Program-made: the position numbers and the translations under genes
Notes under the pieces: model-generated
Told to the model about the DNA's origin: nothing
The model's database searches: none
The model's input: the letters and a program-made list of their open reading frames with translations, nothing else
NCBI RefSeq assembly: GCF_021531435.1
Contig: NZ_JAFBIS010000010.1
Location: 44,933 to 108,932 of the forward strand
Source: Oscillibacter valericigenes
Lineage (GTDB): Bacteria; Bacillota; Clostridia; Oscillospirales; Oscillospiraceae
Length of the DNA: 64,000 bases
Direction: 5' to 3'
In this document: positions 27,108 to 35,322 of the stretch, one piece after another
Layout: each line of letters begins with the position of its first letter
Position numbering within the stretch: position 1 is the first letter of the stretch

Positions 27108-27716
27108 TCAATTTGCGACCTGAACGATGGCGTGCCGGATCACTTTGTCGCCCAGCATGAAGCCCGCCTGGAATACCTGGGTCACTTCGTTTTCGCCGAA
27201 GTTCTCATCCTCAATGTGCATGACCGCTTCCATCCGCTCCGGGTCAAAGGGCTGGCCCTTTGCCTCGATCTCCGTGACATCCAGCTTTTTCAGAATGTCC
27301 TGGTACTGGTGGAAGATCATCTCCAGGCCCTTTTTATGGGGGGAATCCTCGCCGCCCTCCGCGGCAGCGGCCCGCTCCAGATTGTCATAGACCGCCAGGA
27401 ATGCCTTGATGGTGTCGCCCTTGGCGTCCTGATAGATGTTGTCTTTCTCCTTGGTGGTGCGCTTGCGGTAGTTGTCATACTCGGCGGTCAGCCGGACGAA
27501 CTGGTCCTTGACCGATTCCAGCTGCTTGACGGCCAGCTCCGCGGCCTCCATCTGCTCGCGGGTCAGGGTGTAAGTCTTCTCTTTTTTCTTTTTCCCCTTG
27601 GCGGCCTTTTCCTCCTTCTCAGGAGCCTCTGCCGTTTCGGGAGTTTCCTGTTCGGTGGTTTCCGCCTGGTTCTCCGCAGCCTCTTCAGCGGTGGGCTGCT
27701 TGTTCTCTTCACTCAT
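27108..27716 (-). CDS. grpE: Nucleotide exchange factor GrpE
   Basis: A 202-residue GrpE that releases ADP from DnaK. The N-terminal 60 residues are Glu/Ala/Lys-rich and disordered-looking, followed by a long coiled coil (VKQLESVKDQFVRLTAEYDNYRKRTTKEKDN) and the C-terminal beta domain ending in HAIVQVAN. The Arg-Lys-Arg after the helix (YRKRT) is the family signature. Its ATG overlaps the hrcA stop by 4 bp, so the two genes are coupled. Confidence 0.97.
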   Translation of the reverse strand: MSEENKQPTAEEAAENQAETTEQETPETAEAPEKEEKAAKGKKKKEKTYTLTREQMEAAELAVKQLESVKDQFVRLTAEYDNYRKRTTKEKDNIYQDAKGDTIKAFLAVYDNLERAAAAEGGEDSPHKKGLEMIFHQYQDILKKLDVTEIEAKGQPFDPERMEAVMHIEDENFGENEVTQVFQAGFMLGDKVIRHAIVQVAN

Positions 27717-28759
27717 TCCTTGGTATCCTCCTTCGGGGGTAATTCCTGTTTTCCGAACAGCCGCGTCAGTCCCTCGGCAAAGCCGGAGAGCCGTGCGGCC
27801 ACTGTGGCGTAATCCATACGGGTAGGGCCCACCACCCCGATCAGTCCCCGCATATCGTCTCCGATGTCATAGCTGGCGACTACCACGCTGGTGTCCTTCA
27901 GCGCCTCGCTGACGTTTTCCGGGCCGATCAGGATCTTCATGGGCCCGTCTTCCGGCATCGGAAGGTTTTCCTTGCTGTCGGAGAGGAAACTCATCAGCTC
28001 ATGGGCCTTGTCAGCGTCCCGGAACTCCGGCAGCTTCAGCAGTTGATTGGCGCCCGCGGTGATGATCTCCCGCTGCCCCGCCTCGTCCAGGGCGTCCACC
28101 GCGTAGCCCACCGTCTGGGACAGCAGCAGAAACAGCTGCGGCGGCACCTGCTCCGCGATGTCCATGAGCCGCTGGTTCATCTCTTCGGTGGAAATGCCGG
28201 TAAAGTGGCTGTTCAGCACGCCCACCAGGGCGGGGAGCTGTTCCAGGTCCACCTTCAGCTGCAGCCGCAGCAGTTGGCTCTTCACCCGGCTGTCGCTCAT
28301 CATCATGACCACGATGCAGCTGCGCTCATCCACCGGCAGCAGGTCGAACCGCCGGGCGGTCATCCGCTTTTTTCCGGCGGCGGCAACATAGGCGGGGTAG
28401 TTCACGAAGGACGATACCGCCCTGCCCGCCTGGGAGATCACCCGGTCCAGCTCCTCCATCTTCATCTGGAGGGACTGGTTGATCTTTTCCGTCTCCGCGA
28501 TGGACAGCTTCTGCTGTTCCATCAGCTCATTGACGTACAGCCGGTAGCCCTTGGGTGAGGGGATACGGCCCGCCGAGGTGTGAGGCTGTTCCAGATAGCC
28601 CATGTCCACCAAGTCCGCCAGTTCGTTGCGGATGGTGGCGGAACTGACGCTGCCGCCCATCCGGGCTGCGATGGCCTTGGAGCCCACCGGCTCGGCGGAA
28701 CGGATGTAGTCTTCCACGACTACCTTCAGTATTTGCCGTTTTCTCTCTGTCAGTTCCAC
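27713..28759 (-). CDS. hrcA: Heat-inducible transcriptional repressor HrcA
   Basis: A 348-residue repressor that binds CIRCE elements and needs GroEL for activity. The N-terminal winged helix is clear (KRQILKVVVEDYIRSAEPVGSKAIA; SSATIRNELADLVDMGYLEQPHTSAGRIPSPKGYRLYV), followed by the dimerisation and ligand-like domain ending in IGDDMRGLIGVVGPTRMDYATV. It heads the operon hrcA-grpE-dnaK-dnaJ-PHP and is itself under a perfect CIRCE, so it is autoregulated. Confidence 0.98.
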   Translation of the reverse strand: MELTERKRQILKVVVEDYIRSAEPVGSKAIAARMGGSVSSATIRNELADLVDMGYLEQPHTSAGRIPSPKGYRLYVNELMEQQKLSIAETEKINQSLQMKMEELDRVISQAGRAVSSFVNYPAYVAAAGKKRMTARRFDLLPVDERSCIVVMMMSDSRVKSQLLRLQLKVDLEQLPALVGVLNSHFTGISTEEMNQRLMDIAEQVPPQLFLLLSQTVGYAVDALDEAGQREIITAGANQLLKLPEFRDADKAHELMSFLSDSKENLPMPEDGPMKILIGPENVSEALKDTSVVVASYDIGDDMRGLIGVVGPTRMDYATVAARLSGFAEGLTRLFGKQELPPKEDTKE

Positions 28760-28799
28760 AACAGCACCTCTGGCCGCTCTTCCGGGCTTTACAAGTGAT

Positions 28800-28826
28800 T
28801 TAGCACTCGCTTTCCTGGAGTGCTAA
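28800..28826. promoter_or_regulatory. CIRCE operator
   Basis: A perfect inverted repeat TTAGCACTC, nine bases, GAGTGCTAA, at the transcription start of the hrcA operon. It matches the HrcA consensus exactly. Confidence 0.98.
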
Positions 28827-28830
28827 ACGC

Positions 28831-28859
28831 AGTGTACCACCACGGGAAATCATTGTCAA
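28831..28859 (-). promoter_or_regulatory. Promoter of the hrcA heat-shock operon
   Basis: On the minus strand TTGACA (28854-28859) and TACACT (28831-28836) are 17 bp apart, with CIRCE directly after. Confidence 0.9.
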
Positions 28860-28922
28860 TGGATGGATGATAAACAATTTGTGAACAAAGGTGCTGGATT
28901 TTTTGAACAGCCCCGTCTCGTC

Positions 28923-28952
28923 AAAAAAACCGCCCCTTTCGGAGCGGTTTTT
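28923..28952 (-). terminator. Terminator of folT
   Basis: A 12-bp stem with one G-U pair (28925-28936 with 28941-28952), GAAA tetraloop in the minus-strand RNA, followed by seven T's. It lies right after the folT stop. Confidence 0.92.
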
Positions 28953-28956
28953 GCGG

Positions 28957-29550
28957 TCACCAGGTGATTTTTTTCGGGGTCTGCTTGTCGATCAAGCCCG
29001 CCCGGCGCAGCACGGGAAGCAGCGCGCCGAACAGCAGCACCAGCAGCACCGTCTGGACGGGCAGCATGATAAGGTTCTTCAGTGCGCTGGCGCTGGCGGT
29101 CACATACCAGGCCTTGCCGCTGAGAATGGCCATCCACAGCGCGCCCAGCAGCACATTTTCGATATTGGTCAGCAGCTTTGCGAAAAAAATCTTGCGAACG
29201 GTGATGGGCGTCCGGTAGAAAAACAGCGCGTAGATCAGAACGCCCAGCATGGTCGTCAGGGTGTAGCCGGGGAAGAAGGGATACCCGCCGCCTCCGGTGA
29301 GGAAAAAGCTGAGGATGTCCTCGGCAAAGCCGAACACGACGCCCAGCACCGGGCCGCACACCAGGGCACAGACCGACCGGGCCAGGAAGCCCCAGGTGAC
29401 CTTTGCCCCGCCGAACAGGGGCACGGAGGGGACGTGGCTGAGCACCACGCACATAGCGATCATCAGCGCCGCGAAGGTCAGCTTCCGCAGGTCCCGGAGC
29501 TCCCGGGCCGCGTCCCGCCAGTACTGGGCGGAAAAGGGATGTGGATACAT
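28957..29550 (-). CDS. folT: ECF transporter S component, folate-specific
   Basis: A 197-residue membrane protein with six segments, the substrate-binding S subunit of an energy-coupling-factor folate importer. Family marks are LTFAALMIAMCVVLSHVPSV, FLARSVCALVCGPVLGVVFGFAEDILSFF and the aromatic GYPFFPGYTLTTML loop. ATP-driven uptake needs the shared EcfA/A'/T module, not in this window. The assignment is strongly supported by a tetrahydrofolate riboswitch just upstream. The start at 29550 has AAGGAGG 8 bases before; a longer frame to 29706 reads through the riboswitch. It is monocistronic. Confidence 0.93.
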   Translation of the reverse strand: MYPHPFSAQYWRDAARELRDLRKLTFAALMIAMCVVLSHVPSVPLFGGAKVTWGFLARSVCALVCGPVLGVVFGFAEDILSFFLTGGGGYPFFPGYTLTTMLGVLIYALFFYRTPITVRKIFFAKLLTNIENVLLGALWMAILSGKAWYVTASASALKNLIMLPVQTVLLVLLFGALLPVLRRAGLIDKQTPKKITW

Positions 29551-29557
29551 AAAAAAT

Positions 29558-29734
29558 CCTCCTTCTGTTTTCGGCAGTCCGTTTCCGGAGCGCCGCACAG
29601 AGGAGGGGAAATCGCCCGCGCCTTTATGCGGCAGCGGGATGCGGAACACACACTGCAAGGCTTTGCGCCCTTTCGTCCGGAAAACAACTCCCCGTTTTCC
29701 CGGCACTATTTCACACGTGTGTTCCTACTCTGCC
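29558..29734 (-). promoter_or_regulatory. Tetrahydrofolate riboswitch with ribosome-binding-site sequestering platform
   Basis: The aptamer is about 29630-29734 on the minus strand. It opens GGCAGAGTAG and closes GCATCCCGCTGCC; the first helix is GGCAG/CTGCC and the second GGAACACAC with GTGTGTTCC (29717-29725 with 29643-29651). These match the conserved GAGUAG and GCAUCC elements of THF riboswitches. Downstream, CCTCCTCTG (29598-29606) can pair with CAGAAGGAGG (29558-29567), the folT ribosome binding site, so folate would repress translation. The mechanism is inferred. Confidence 0.85.
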
Positions 29735-29780
29735 TTGAATTGGTATTATCATAATCTTTCACACAGAAAAACGCAATACA

Positions 29781-29818
29781 AAAAGTGCCCCAAATCATCA
29801 GATTTGGGGCACTTTTTT
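29781..29818. terminator. Terminator after rnfB
   Basis: A 16-bp perfect stem (29781-29796 with 29801-29816), loop ATCA, flanked by A and T runs. It closes the rnf operon. Confidence 0.93.
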
Positions 29819-29827
29819 CAGTAGAAG

Positions 29828-30724
29828 TTACTGAGCGGAAGCAGCGGCGGCTTCCTCGGCGGCCTTCTTGGCGGCAGCGGCCTTTTCAGCCTGTGCCTTC
29901 TTGATGGCCTTGTACTTCTCCTTCTCCTCGGCGGTAGCCGCGGGGAGGATGGCGTCGCGGGGGCAGACCTTGGTGCAGAGCTTGCAGCCCACGCACTTTT
30001 CATAGTCGATGACAGCAACGCCGTTCACCACATGGATAGCATCCTTCTTGCACTCCTTCTGGCACAGGCCGCAGCCGATGCAGGAGTTGGCGCAGACGCT
30101 CATGGCGGCCTTGCCCTTGTCCTGGTTGGCGCAGGCCACATGGACCTTCTTGGAGGCGGGGACAGAGGTGATCAGGTGACGGGGGCAGGCAGTCATGCAG
30201 GCGCCGCAGTTGGTGCACTTGTCGGGGTCCACCACGGCGGAACCGTTGGGGCCGATGGACATGGCGCCGAACTGGCAGGCGTTGACGCAGGAGCCGAAGC
30301 CCAGGCAGCCAAAGGCGCAGTCCAGAGGACCGGCGGCCACCTTGGTGGCGGAGATGCAGTCCTGCACGCCGCGGTACTCGAAGCGCTTCTTGGCGTTCAC
30401 GCCGCCGTTGCAGCGGACGAAGGCCACCTGACGCTCGCCGGTAGGAGCCGCCTGGCCCATGATCTCGGCGATGGCGGCGGCATTCTCGGCGCCGGCGGGA
30501 GCGCAGGCGTTGACGGGAGCGTCACCGGCCACGATGGCAGCGGCGCAGCCGGCACAGCCGGGGAAGCCGCAGCCGCCGCAGTTGGCGCCGGCCAGATGGC
30601 TCAGAACAGCCTCTTCACGGGGGTCCTTTTTCACCTCGAAAATCTTGGAGGCGACGGCCAGGACCAGGCCGAACACGGCGCCCAGGATACCGAGCACCAG
30701 GATCGCGTAAATCACATTCATCAT
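29828..30724 (-). CDS. rnfB: Rnf complex subunit RnfB
   Basis: The ferredoxin-accepting, iron-sulfur-rich subunit of the Rnf complex (ferredoxin:NAD+ oxidoreductase, ion-pumping). One N-terminal membrane helix (about 2-30) is followed by the RnfB Cys domain (GANCGGCGFPGCAGCA, about 47-62). Then come several [4Fe-4S] motifs: CAFGCLGFGSCVNAC, CTNCGACMTACP, CIGCGLCQKECK and CVGCKLCTKVCP. The C-terminal 35 residues are Lys/Ala/Glu-rich. The 298-residue length fits clostridial RnfB. It is last in rnfCDGEAB and starts 15 bp after rnfA. Confidence 0.97.
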   Translation of the reverse strand: MMNVIYAILVLGILGAVFGLVLAVASKIFEVKKDPREEAVLSHLAGANCGGCGFPGCAGCAAAIVAGDAPVNACAPAGAENAAAIAEIMGQAAPTGERQVAFVRCNGGVNAKKRFEYRGVQDCISATKVAAGPLDCAFGCLGFGSCVNACQFGAMSIGPNGSAVVDPDKCTNCGACMTACPRHLITSVPASKKVHVACANQDKGKAAMSVCANSCIGCGLCQKECKKDAIHVVNGVAVIDYEKCVGCKLCTKVCPRDAILPAATAEEKEKYKAIKKAQAEKAAAAKKAAEEAAAASAQ

Positions 30725-30739
30725 AGCGGCGTTACCCCC

Positions 30740-31330
30740 TTACCAGATCTTCAGGCCGGAGAAGCCCATGAAGGCCAGGGCCATCAGACCAGCGGTGACC
30801 AGAGCGATGGGGAAGCCTTCCCAGTTCTTGGGATAGTCGGCAAAGACCAGACGCTCACGGATGCTGGCGAACAGAACGATAGCCAGCAGGAAGCCCAGGC
30901 CGCCGGTGATGCCGTAGACCACGGACTCGATGAAGTTGTAGTTGTTCTGCATGTTCAGCAGAGCCACGCCCAGAACCGCGCAGTTGGTGGTGATCAGAGG
31001 CAGATACACGCCCAGAGCGGTGTACAGGGAGGGCATGGACTTCTGCAGGAACATCTCGATGAACTGCACCAGGGCGGCGATGACCAGGATGAAGGCCACG
31101 GTCTGCATGTAGCCCAGGTCGAAGGGAACCAGGATGAACTGGTTCACGGCCCAGGTAATGGCGGAGGCCAGGCCCATGACGAAGGTCACGGCGATGCCCA
31201 TGCCCACAGCGGTGTCGACCTTCTTGGAGACGCCCAGGAAGGGGCAGATGCCCAGGAACTGGGAGAAGATGAAGTTGTTCGCCAGAATGGCGCCCAGCGT
31301 GATTGCCAGGAGTTCAAAAATCTGATCCAT
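30740..31330 (-). CDS. rnfA: Rnf complex subunit RnfA
   Basis: A 196-residue membrane subunit with six helices, paralogous and opposite in topology to RnfE. Marks are ILANNFIFSQFLGICPFLGVSKK, where the cysteine helps ligate the intramembrane iron-sulfur centre, and YLPLITTNCAVLGVALLN with the second cysteine. Together with RnfE it carries electrons across the membrane. The start overlaps the rnfE stop by one base (TAATG), so translation is coupled. Confidence 0.97.
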   Translation of the reverse strand: MDQIFELLAITLGAILANNFIFSQFLGICPFLGVSKKVDTAVGMGIAVTFVMGLASAITWAVNQFILVPFDLGYMQTVAFILVIAALVQFIEMFLQKSMPSLYTALGVYLPLITTNCAVLGVALLNMQNNYNFIESVVYGITGGLGFLLAIVLFASIRERLVFADYPKNWEGFPIALVTAGLMALAFMGFSGLKIW

Positions 31331-31941
31331 TATTTGCTCTCCTCCTTATTCTTCTTGGGCCGGGCCAGCGCCCACTGCATGGCGGCGATCAGGCAGCCCA
31401 GCACCAGGAAGCCGCCCACAGGCAGGGTCAGCACGCCGATGGGGAACTGCTCGGGGATGATGCGGAAGCCAGCCAGCGTGCCGGCACCCAGCAGCTCACG
31501 GATGAAGCACATGGCCAGCAGCACCACGGTGTAGCCGATGCCCTGGCAGATGCCGTCCAGGAAGGAGGCGCCGATGCCGTTCTTGTAGGAGAAAGACTCC
31601 GCGCGGCCCAGGATGATGCAGTTCACCACGATCAGCGGGATAAACACGCCCAAAGACTCGGCGATAGCCGGGACAAAGGCTTGCAGCAGCAGGTCGACGC
31701 AGGTAACGAAGCCGGCGATGACCACGATGAACATGGCGATACGGATCTTATCGGGCACGACCTTGCGGATAGCGGAAATAACCACGTTGGAAGCGGTCAG
31801 GATGATGAGCACGGAAACGCCCATGCCCAGGCCGTTCATGATGGAGGTCGTGATGGCCATGGTGGAGCACATGCCCAGGACCTGCACCAGAACGGGGTTG
31901 TTGGTGATCAGGCCTTCTTTAAACTGTTTCTTGAAGTTCAT
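31330..31941 (-). CDS. rnfE: Rnf complex subunit RnfE
   Basis: A 203-residue six-helix membrane subunit. Marks are TNNPVLVQVLGMCSTMAITTSIMNGLGMG and FIPLIVVNCIILGRAESF, holding the two cysteines that pair with those of RnfA around a [2Fe-2S] centre. It starts 19 bp after rnfG, with a good GGGGGAG upstream on the minus strand. Confidence 0.97.
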   Translation of the reverse strand: MNFKKQFKEGLITNNPVLVQVLGMCSTMAITTSIMNGLGMGVSVLIILTASNVVISAIRKVVPDKIRIAMFIVVIAGFVTCVDLLLQAFVPAIAESLGVFIPLIVVNCIILGRAESFSYKNGIGASFLDGICQGIGYTVVLLAMCFIRELLGAGTLAGFRIIPEQFPIGVLTLPVGGFLVLGCLIAAMQWALARPKKNKEESK

Positions 31942-31960
31942 ATCAGTTGCTCCCCCTTTC

Positions 31961-32593
31961 TCAGCCGATGGCGCCGGCCACGGCCAGCGCGGCGTTGACG
32001 CCGGTGGTGACGCCGCGGCTGGACACGGTAGCGCCGGAGATGGCGTCCACGTTGGTGCCCACAGCCAGGGTGCCGTCAGCGGCGCTCTTGCCCTCGAACT
32101 GGTCCAGCACGCCTACGCCCTTGGCGGTAGGCTGGTTGGTCATGACCTTGGAGCCGATGCCGGAGGTCTCGGAGTTCTTGACGATGGAAACACCGGTGAC
32201 GACGCCGTCGGCGTCCACGCCGACCATCATCTCGATGTTGCCCTGGGAGCCGGAGGCCACGACCTTGATGGCGTAGCCGGCGCTCTCGCCGCCCACCAGG
32301 ACTTCATAGACGGAATCCAGCGTGCCGCCAGCAGCGCTGGCAGCGGCGGTCATGTCGCTGGTCGGTTCCATTGCCTCGGAAAATTCCGCGTTTTCGGGGT
32401 CGGCCACAACAGCCTTCATAGCGGTCTGGGTATTCTCCCAGTTGATGGCCGCGATCTTATCCTCGGTCACCATGTTGACCAGCCCCAGCAGGCCGGCGAC
32501 AACCACGCAGGTCACAAACAGGGTGACGCCCAGCTTGATGATGTACTTGGGGTCCATATTGACCTTTTCCTTGGTCTTGACTTCGTTGCTCAT
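31961..32593 (-). CDS. rnfG: Rnf complex subunit RnfG
   Basis: A 210-residue flavoprotein subunit with an N-terminal membrane helix (about 15-40) and an external FMN-binding domain. The threonine that bonds FMN covalently lies in VDAISGATVSSRGV near the C-terminus (S-G-A-T), as in NqrC/RnfG proteins. The N-terminus overlaps the rnfD stop by 4 bp. FMN attachment normally needs ApbE, which is not in this window. Confidence 0.96.
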   Translation of the reverse strand: MSNEVKTKEKVNMDPKYIIKLGVTLFVTCVVVAGLLGLVNMVTEDKIAAINWENTQTAMKAVVADPENAEFSEAMEPTSDMTAAASAAGGTLDSVYEVLVGGESAGYAIKVVASGSQGNIEMMVGVDADGVVTGVSIVKNSETSGIGSKVMTNQPTAKGVGVLDQFEGKSAADGTLAVGTNVDAISGATVSSRGVTTGVNAALAVAGAIG

Positions 32594-33612
32594 TTCGCAG
32601 CCGCCTCCTTCTTGTCGGATTTCACGACGCCGAAACGAGTGGGCTTCGTGTACTTGTCGATCAGCGCCACAAACAGGTTCATGACCATGATGGAGTAGCA
32701 GACGCCCTCGTTATAGGAGCCGAAGTAACGGATCAGCACGGTAAACAGGCCGCAGCCGATGCCGAAGATGAGCTGGCCCTTCTTGGTCACGGGAGAGGTG
32801 GCATAGTCAGTCGCCATAAAGAAGGCGCCCAGGAACAATCCGCCGCCGAAGATGCTGTACAGCATCCACTCCAGGCCGGAGCCCTGCTTGGGGAACAGGA
32901 AGGTCAGCACAGCCACAGTGGCGATGTAGGCCACAGGGGTCTGCCAGTTGATGACCTTGCGCCAGATCAGGTAAACGCCGCCGATGAGCAGAGCCAGAGC
33001 GGAGACCTCGCCCAGGGAGCCGGGAATGCCGGTGCCCACGAACATGCTGCCCACGGAATGGGCGCTCAGCAGCTCGGCGAAGTCGCCGGTCTTCATGATG
33101 GCCAGCGGAGTGGCGGTGGTGACGATATCGGCGTTGGAGCCGATGATGGCAGCCTTGTTGACAGCGGGATCGACCCAGCTGGTCATGGTGCCGGCATAGC
33201 TGGCCAGCAGCACGGCACGGCCGGCCAGAGCGGGGTTCAGGAAGTTCTTGCCGATGCCGCCGAAGAGCTGCTTGACCACCACGATAGCGAAGAAGTCGCC
33301 GATAATGATCATCCAGTAGGGCATCTGCACGGGGCAGACGAAAGCCAGCAGCATGCCGGTGACGACGGAGCTCAGGTCACCGATGGACTGGGGTTTCTTC
33401 ATCAGCTTGCGGTACAGCCACTCCCAGAACACGCAGCCCACGACGGACACGGCGGTCAGGGTCAGGGCCCGCAGGCCAAAGTTGAAAATTGCGAACGCCA
33501 GAGCAGGCAGCATGGCGATGATGACGTCCAGCATGATAGAGCGGGTGGTCTCATTGCTGCGGATGTGAGGGTTGGAAGTGGCAATGAGCTTCAAATTCTT
33601 GTAATCCGTCAT
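32590..33612 (-). CDS. rnfD: Rnf complex subunit RnfD
   Basis: A 340-residue membrane subunit with about nine helices, homologous to NqrB. The flavin-linking motif is visible in VTTATPLAIMKTGDF (the TTATPL threonine). FGGIGKNFLNPALAGRAVLL and MATDYATSPVTKKGQLIFGIGCG are conserved. It overlaps rnfC and rnfG by 4 bp each, showing tight coupling in the operon. Confidence 0.97.
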   Translation of the reverse strand: MTDYKNLKLIATSNPHIRSNETTRSIMLDVIIAMLPALAFAIFNFGLRALTLTAVSVVGCVFWEWLYRKLMKKPQSIGDLSSVVTGMLLAFVCPVQMPYWMIIIGDFFAIVVVKQLFGGIGKNFLNPALAGRAVLLASYAGTMTSWVDPAVNKAAIIGSNADIVTTATPLAIMKTGDFAELLSAHSVGSMFVGTGIPGSLGEVSALALLIGGVYLIWRKVINWQTPVAYIATVAVLTFLFPKQGSGLEWMLYSIFGGGLFLGAFFMATDYATSPVTKKGQLIFGIGCGLFTVLIRYFGSYNEGVCYSIMVMNLFVALIDKYTKPTRFGVVKSDKKEAAAK

Positions 33613-34982
33613 TTGTTCACAGCCTCCTTCTTCTCTTCCGCGGCCTTCTTGGCCTCGGCGGCAGCCTTATCGGCCGCGGCCTTGTTCTTCACCAGCTGCT
33701 TGCCGGTCTTGAACATATGAGTCAGGTGCATGCGGGCGGGGCAGACGTAAGAGCAGGCGCCGCACTCCATGCAGTCCATGATATGGGCGCCGTTCAGCTC
33801 GTCGACCATACCCTTAGAGGCATACTGGTACATGAACAGGGGCTCCAGGTGCACGGGGCAGGCGGAGACGCACTTGCCGCAGCGGATGCACTGGGGATGC
33901 TCCACGGTCTGCTCCTCGTTTTCGCAGAAGGCCAGGATGGCGCCGGTGCCCTTGGCAACGGGGATGTCGGCGGTATACTGGGCCATGCCCATCATGGGGC
34001 CGCCGGCAATCAGCTTGTATGTACCGTCCTTCACGCCGCCGCAGGCGTCCAGCAGGCAGGAAACCGGGGTGCCGATGGGGCACTCGATGTTCTTGGGCTC
34101 GATGATGCCGGAGCCGGACACGGTGACGATCTTGCGCACCACGGGCATGCCCTCGGTGATGGCGCGGAAGATGGCGCAGGTGGTGTTGATGTTGAACACG
34201 GCGCAGCCGATGTTGCTGGGCAGTCCTCCGGGAGGCACCTGCTTGCCGGTGATGGCCTGGCAGAGCTGCTTCTCACCGCCCTGGGGGTAGCGGCAGCGCA
34301 GGGCTTCCACGACCACGGGGGCCTTCTTCTCGGCAATGACCTGGTTCATGGCGTCGATGCCGTTTTTCTTGTTGTCCTCAACGCCGATGATGACCTTGTC
34401 CACGCCGAACATCTTGGCGAGGTAGGTGGCGCCGCCGATGATCTCCTCGGGACGCTCCAGCATGGTGCGGTGGTCGCCGGTGATGTAGGGCTCGCACTCG
34501 GCGCCGTTGATGATGACGGTGTCCACCTTGCCGATACCGCCGGAGATCTTCACGTGGGTGGGGAAGGTAGCGCCGCCCATACCGACGATACCTGCATTCT
34601 TGACGATCTCCACCATCTCATCGACGGTGAGGGCGTCAGGATCCGCGGGAGCCTGGACCTCTTCGCTGAGCTCGTCCTGGAAATCGTTCTCGATGATCAC
34701 GGATGTCATGTTGCCGCCCATGGAATAGGGACGGGGCTCCACAGCCTTGACCGTACCGGAAACGCTGGCGTGGATCGGGGCGCCCAGGCCGCGGAACTCA
34801 CCGATCTTCTGGCCAACCTTCACATGGTCACCAACCTTGACAAGCGGCGTACACGGTGCACCGAAGTGCATCGACATGGGGATGACCACCTCTGCCGGGG
34901 GTGCCAGCTGTTCGATGGCCTTTTCATTGGTCGCGGCCTTCATGTCATGGGGATGAACGCCGCCAAAGAACGCTTGTGCCAT
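33609..34982 (-). CDS. rnfC: Rnf complex subunit RnfC
   Basis: A 457-residue peripheral subunit carrying the NADH site, FMN and two [4Fe-4S] clusters. The N-terminal biotinyl-like barrel holds HFGAPCTPLVKVGDHVKVGQKIGE; the Rossmann part has GIVGMGGATFPTHVK; clusters are CIRCGKCVSACP and CMECGACSYVCP. The tail is an Ala/Lys/Glu-rich helix. The start at 34982 has GAGGTG upstream; the longer frame to 35078 is leader. It heads rnfCDGEAB. Confidence 0.97.
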   Translation of the reverse strand: MAQAFFGGVHPHDMKAATNEKAIEQLAPPAEVVIPMSMHFGAPCTPLVKVGDHVKVGQKIGEFRGLGAPIHASVSGTVKAVEPRPYSMGGNMTSVIIENDFQDELSEEVQAPADPDALTVDEMVEIVKNAGIVGMGGATFPTHVKISGGIGKVDTVIINGAECEPYITGDHRTMLERPEEIIGGATYLAKMFGVDKVIIGVEDNKKNGIDAMNQVIAEKKAPVVVEALRCRYPQGGEKQLCQAITGKQVPPGGLPSNIGCAVFNINTTCAIFRAITEGMPVVRKIVTVSGSGIIEPKNIECPIGTPVSCLLDACGGVKDGTYKLIAGGPMMGMAQYTADIPVAKGTGAILAFCENEEQTVEHPQCIRCGKCVSACPVHLEPLFMYQYASKGMVDELNGAHIMDCMECGACSYVCPARMHLTHMFKTGKQLVKNKAAADKAAAEAKKAAEEKKEAVNK

Positions 34983-35090
34983 TGTCTTCACCTCATTTTT
35001 ACTCCTGATAGCGTCCGGAGCACAGACAGTCCCATCCGCGAACGGAACAGGACCCACAAGCTCTGGCGATACTACCACATACTGCGCTTT

Positions 35091-35119
35091 ATTCTACACC
35101 TGAACTCAAAAAATGTCCA
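35091..35119 (-). promoter_or_regulatory. Promoter of the rnf operon
   Basis: On the minus strand TGGACA (35114-35119) and TAGAAT (35091-35096) are 17 bp apart. The leader to rnfC is about 100 nt with no terminator seen. Confidence 0.7.
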
Positions 35120-35232
35120 GACTGTGAATGACATTTTTTGCAGAAATCCAGCCCCATTTACAGAGATGTTTAACACTTTTATACATTTTAACAGTGCCTG
35201 TGGAAATCTCCCCCTATTTCCGGCCATCCGTC

Positions 35233-35261
35233 TTGTCAATTCCGCCGAAATATGCTAGACT
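35233..35261 (+). promoter_or_regulatory. Promoter of the DUF975-type gene
   Basis: TTGTCA (35233-35238) and TAGACT (35256-35261) are 17 bp apart, divergent from the rnf promoter. Confidence 0.75.
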
Positions 35262-35322
35262 AATTGAATCTATCTGCCGGTATACACCGGCAAACCCATA
35301 CATACGGAGGAACTTACCGATC

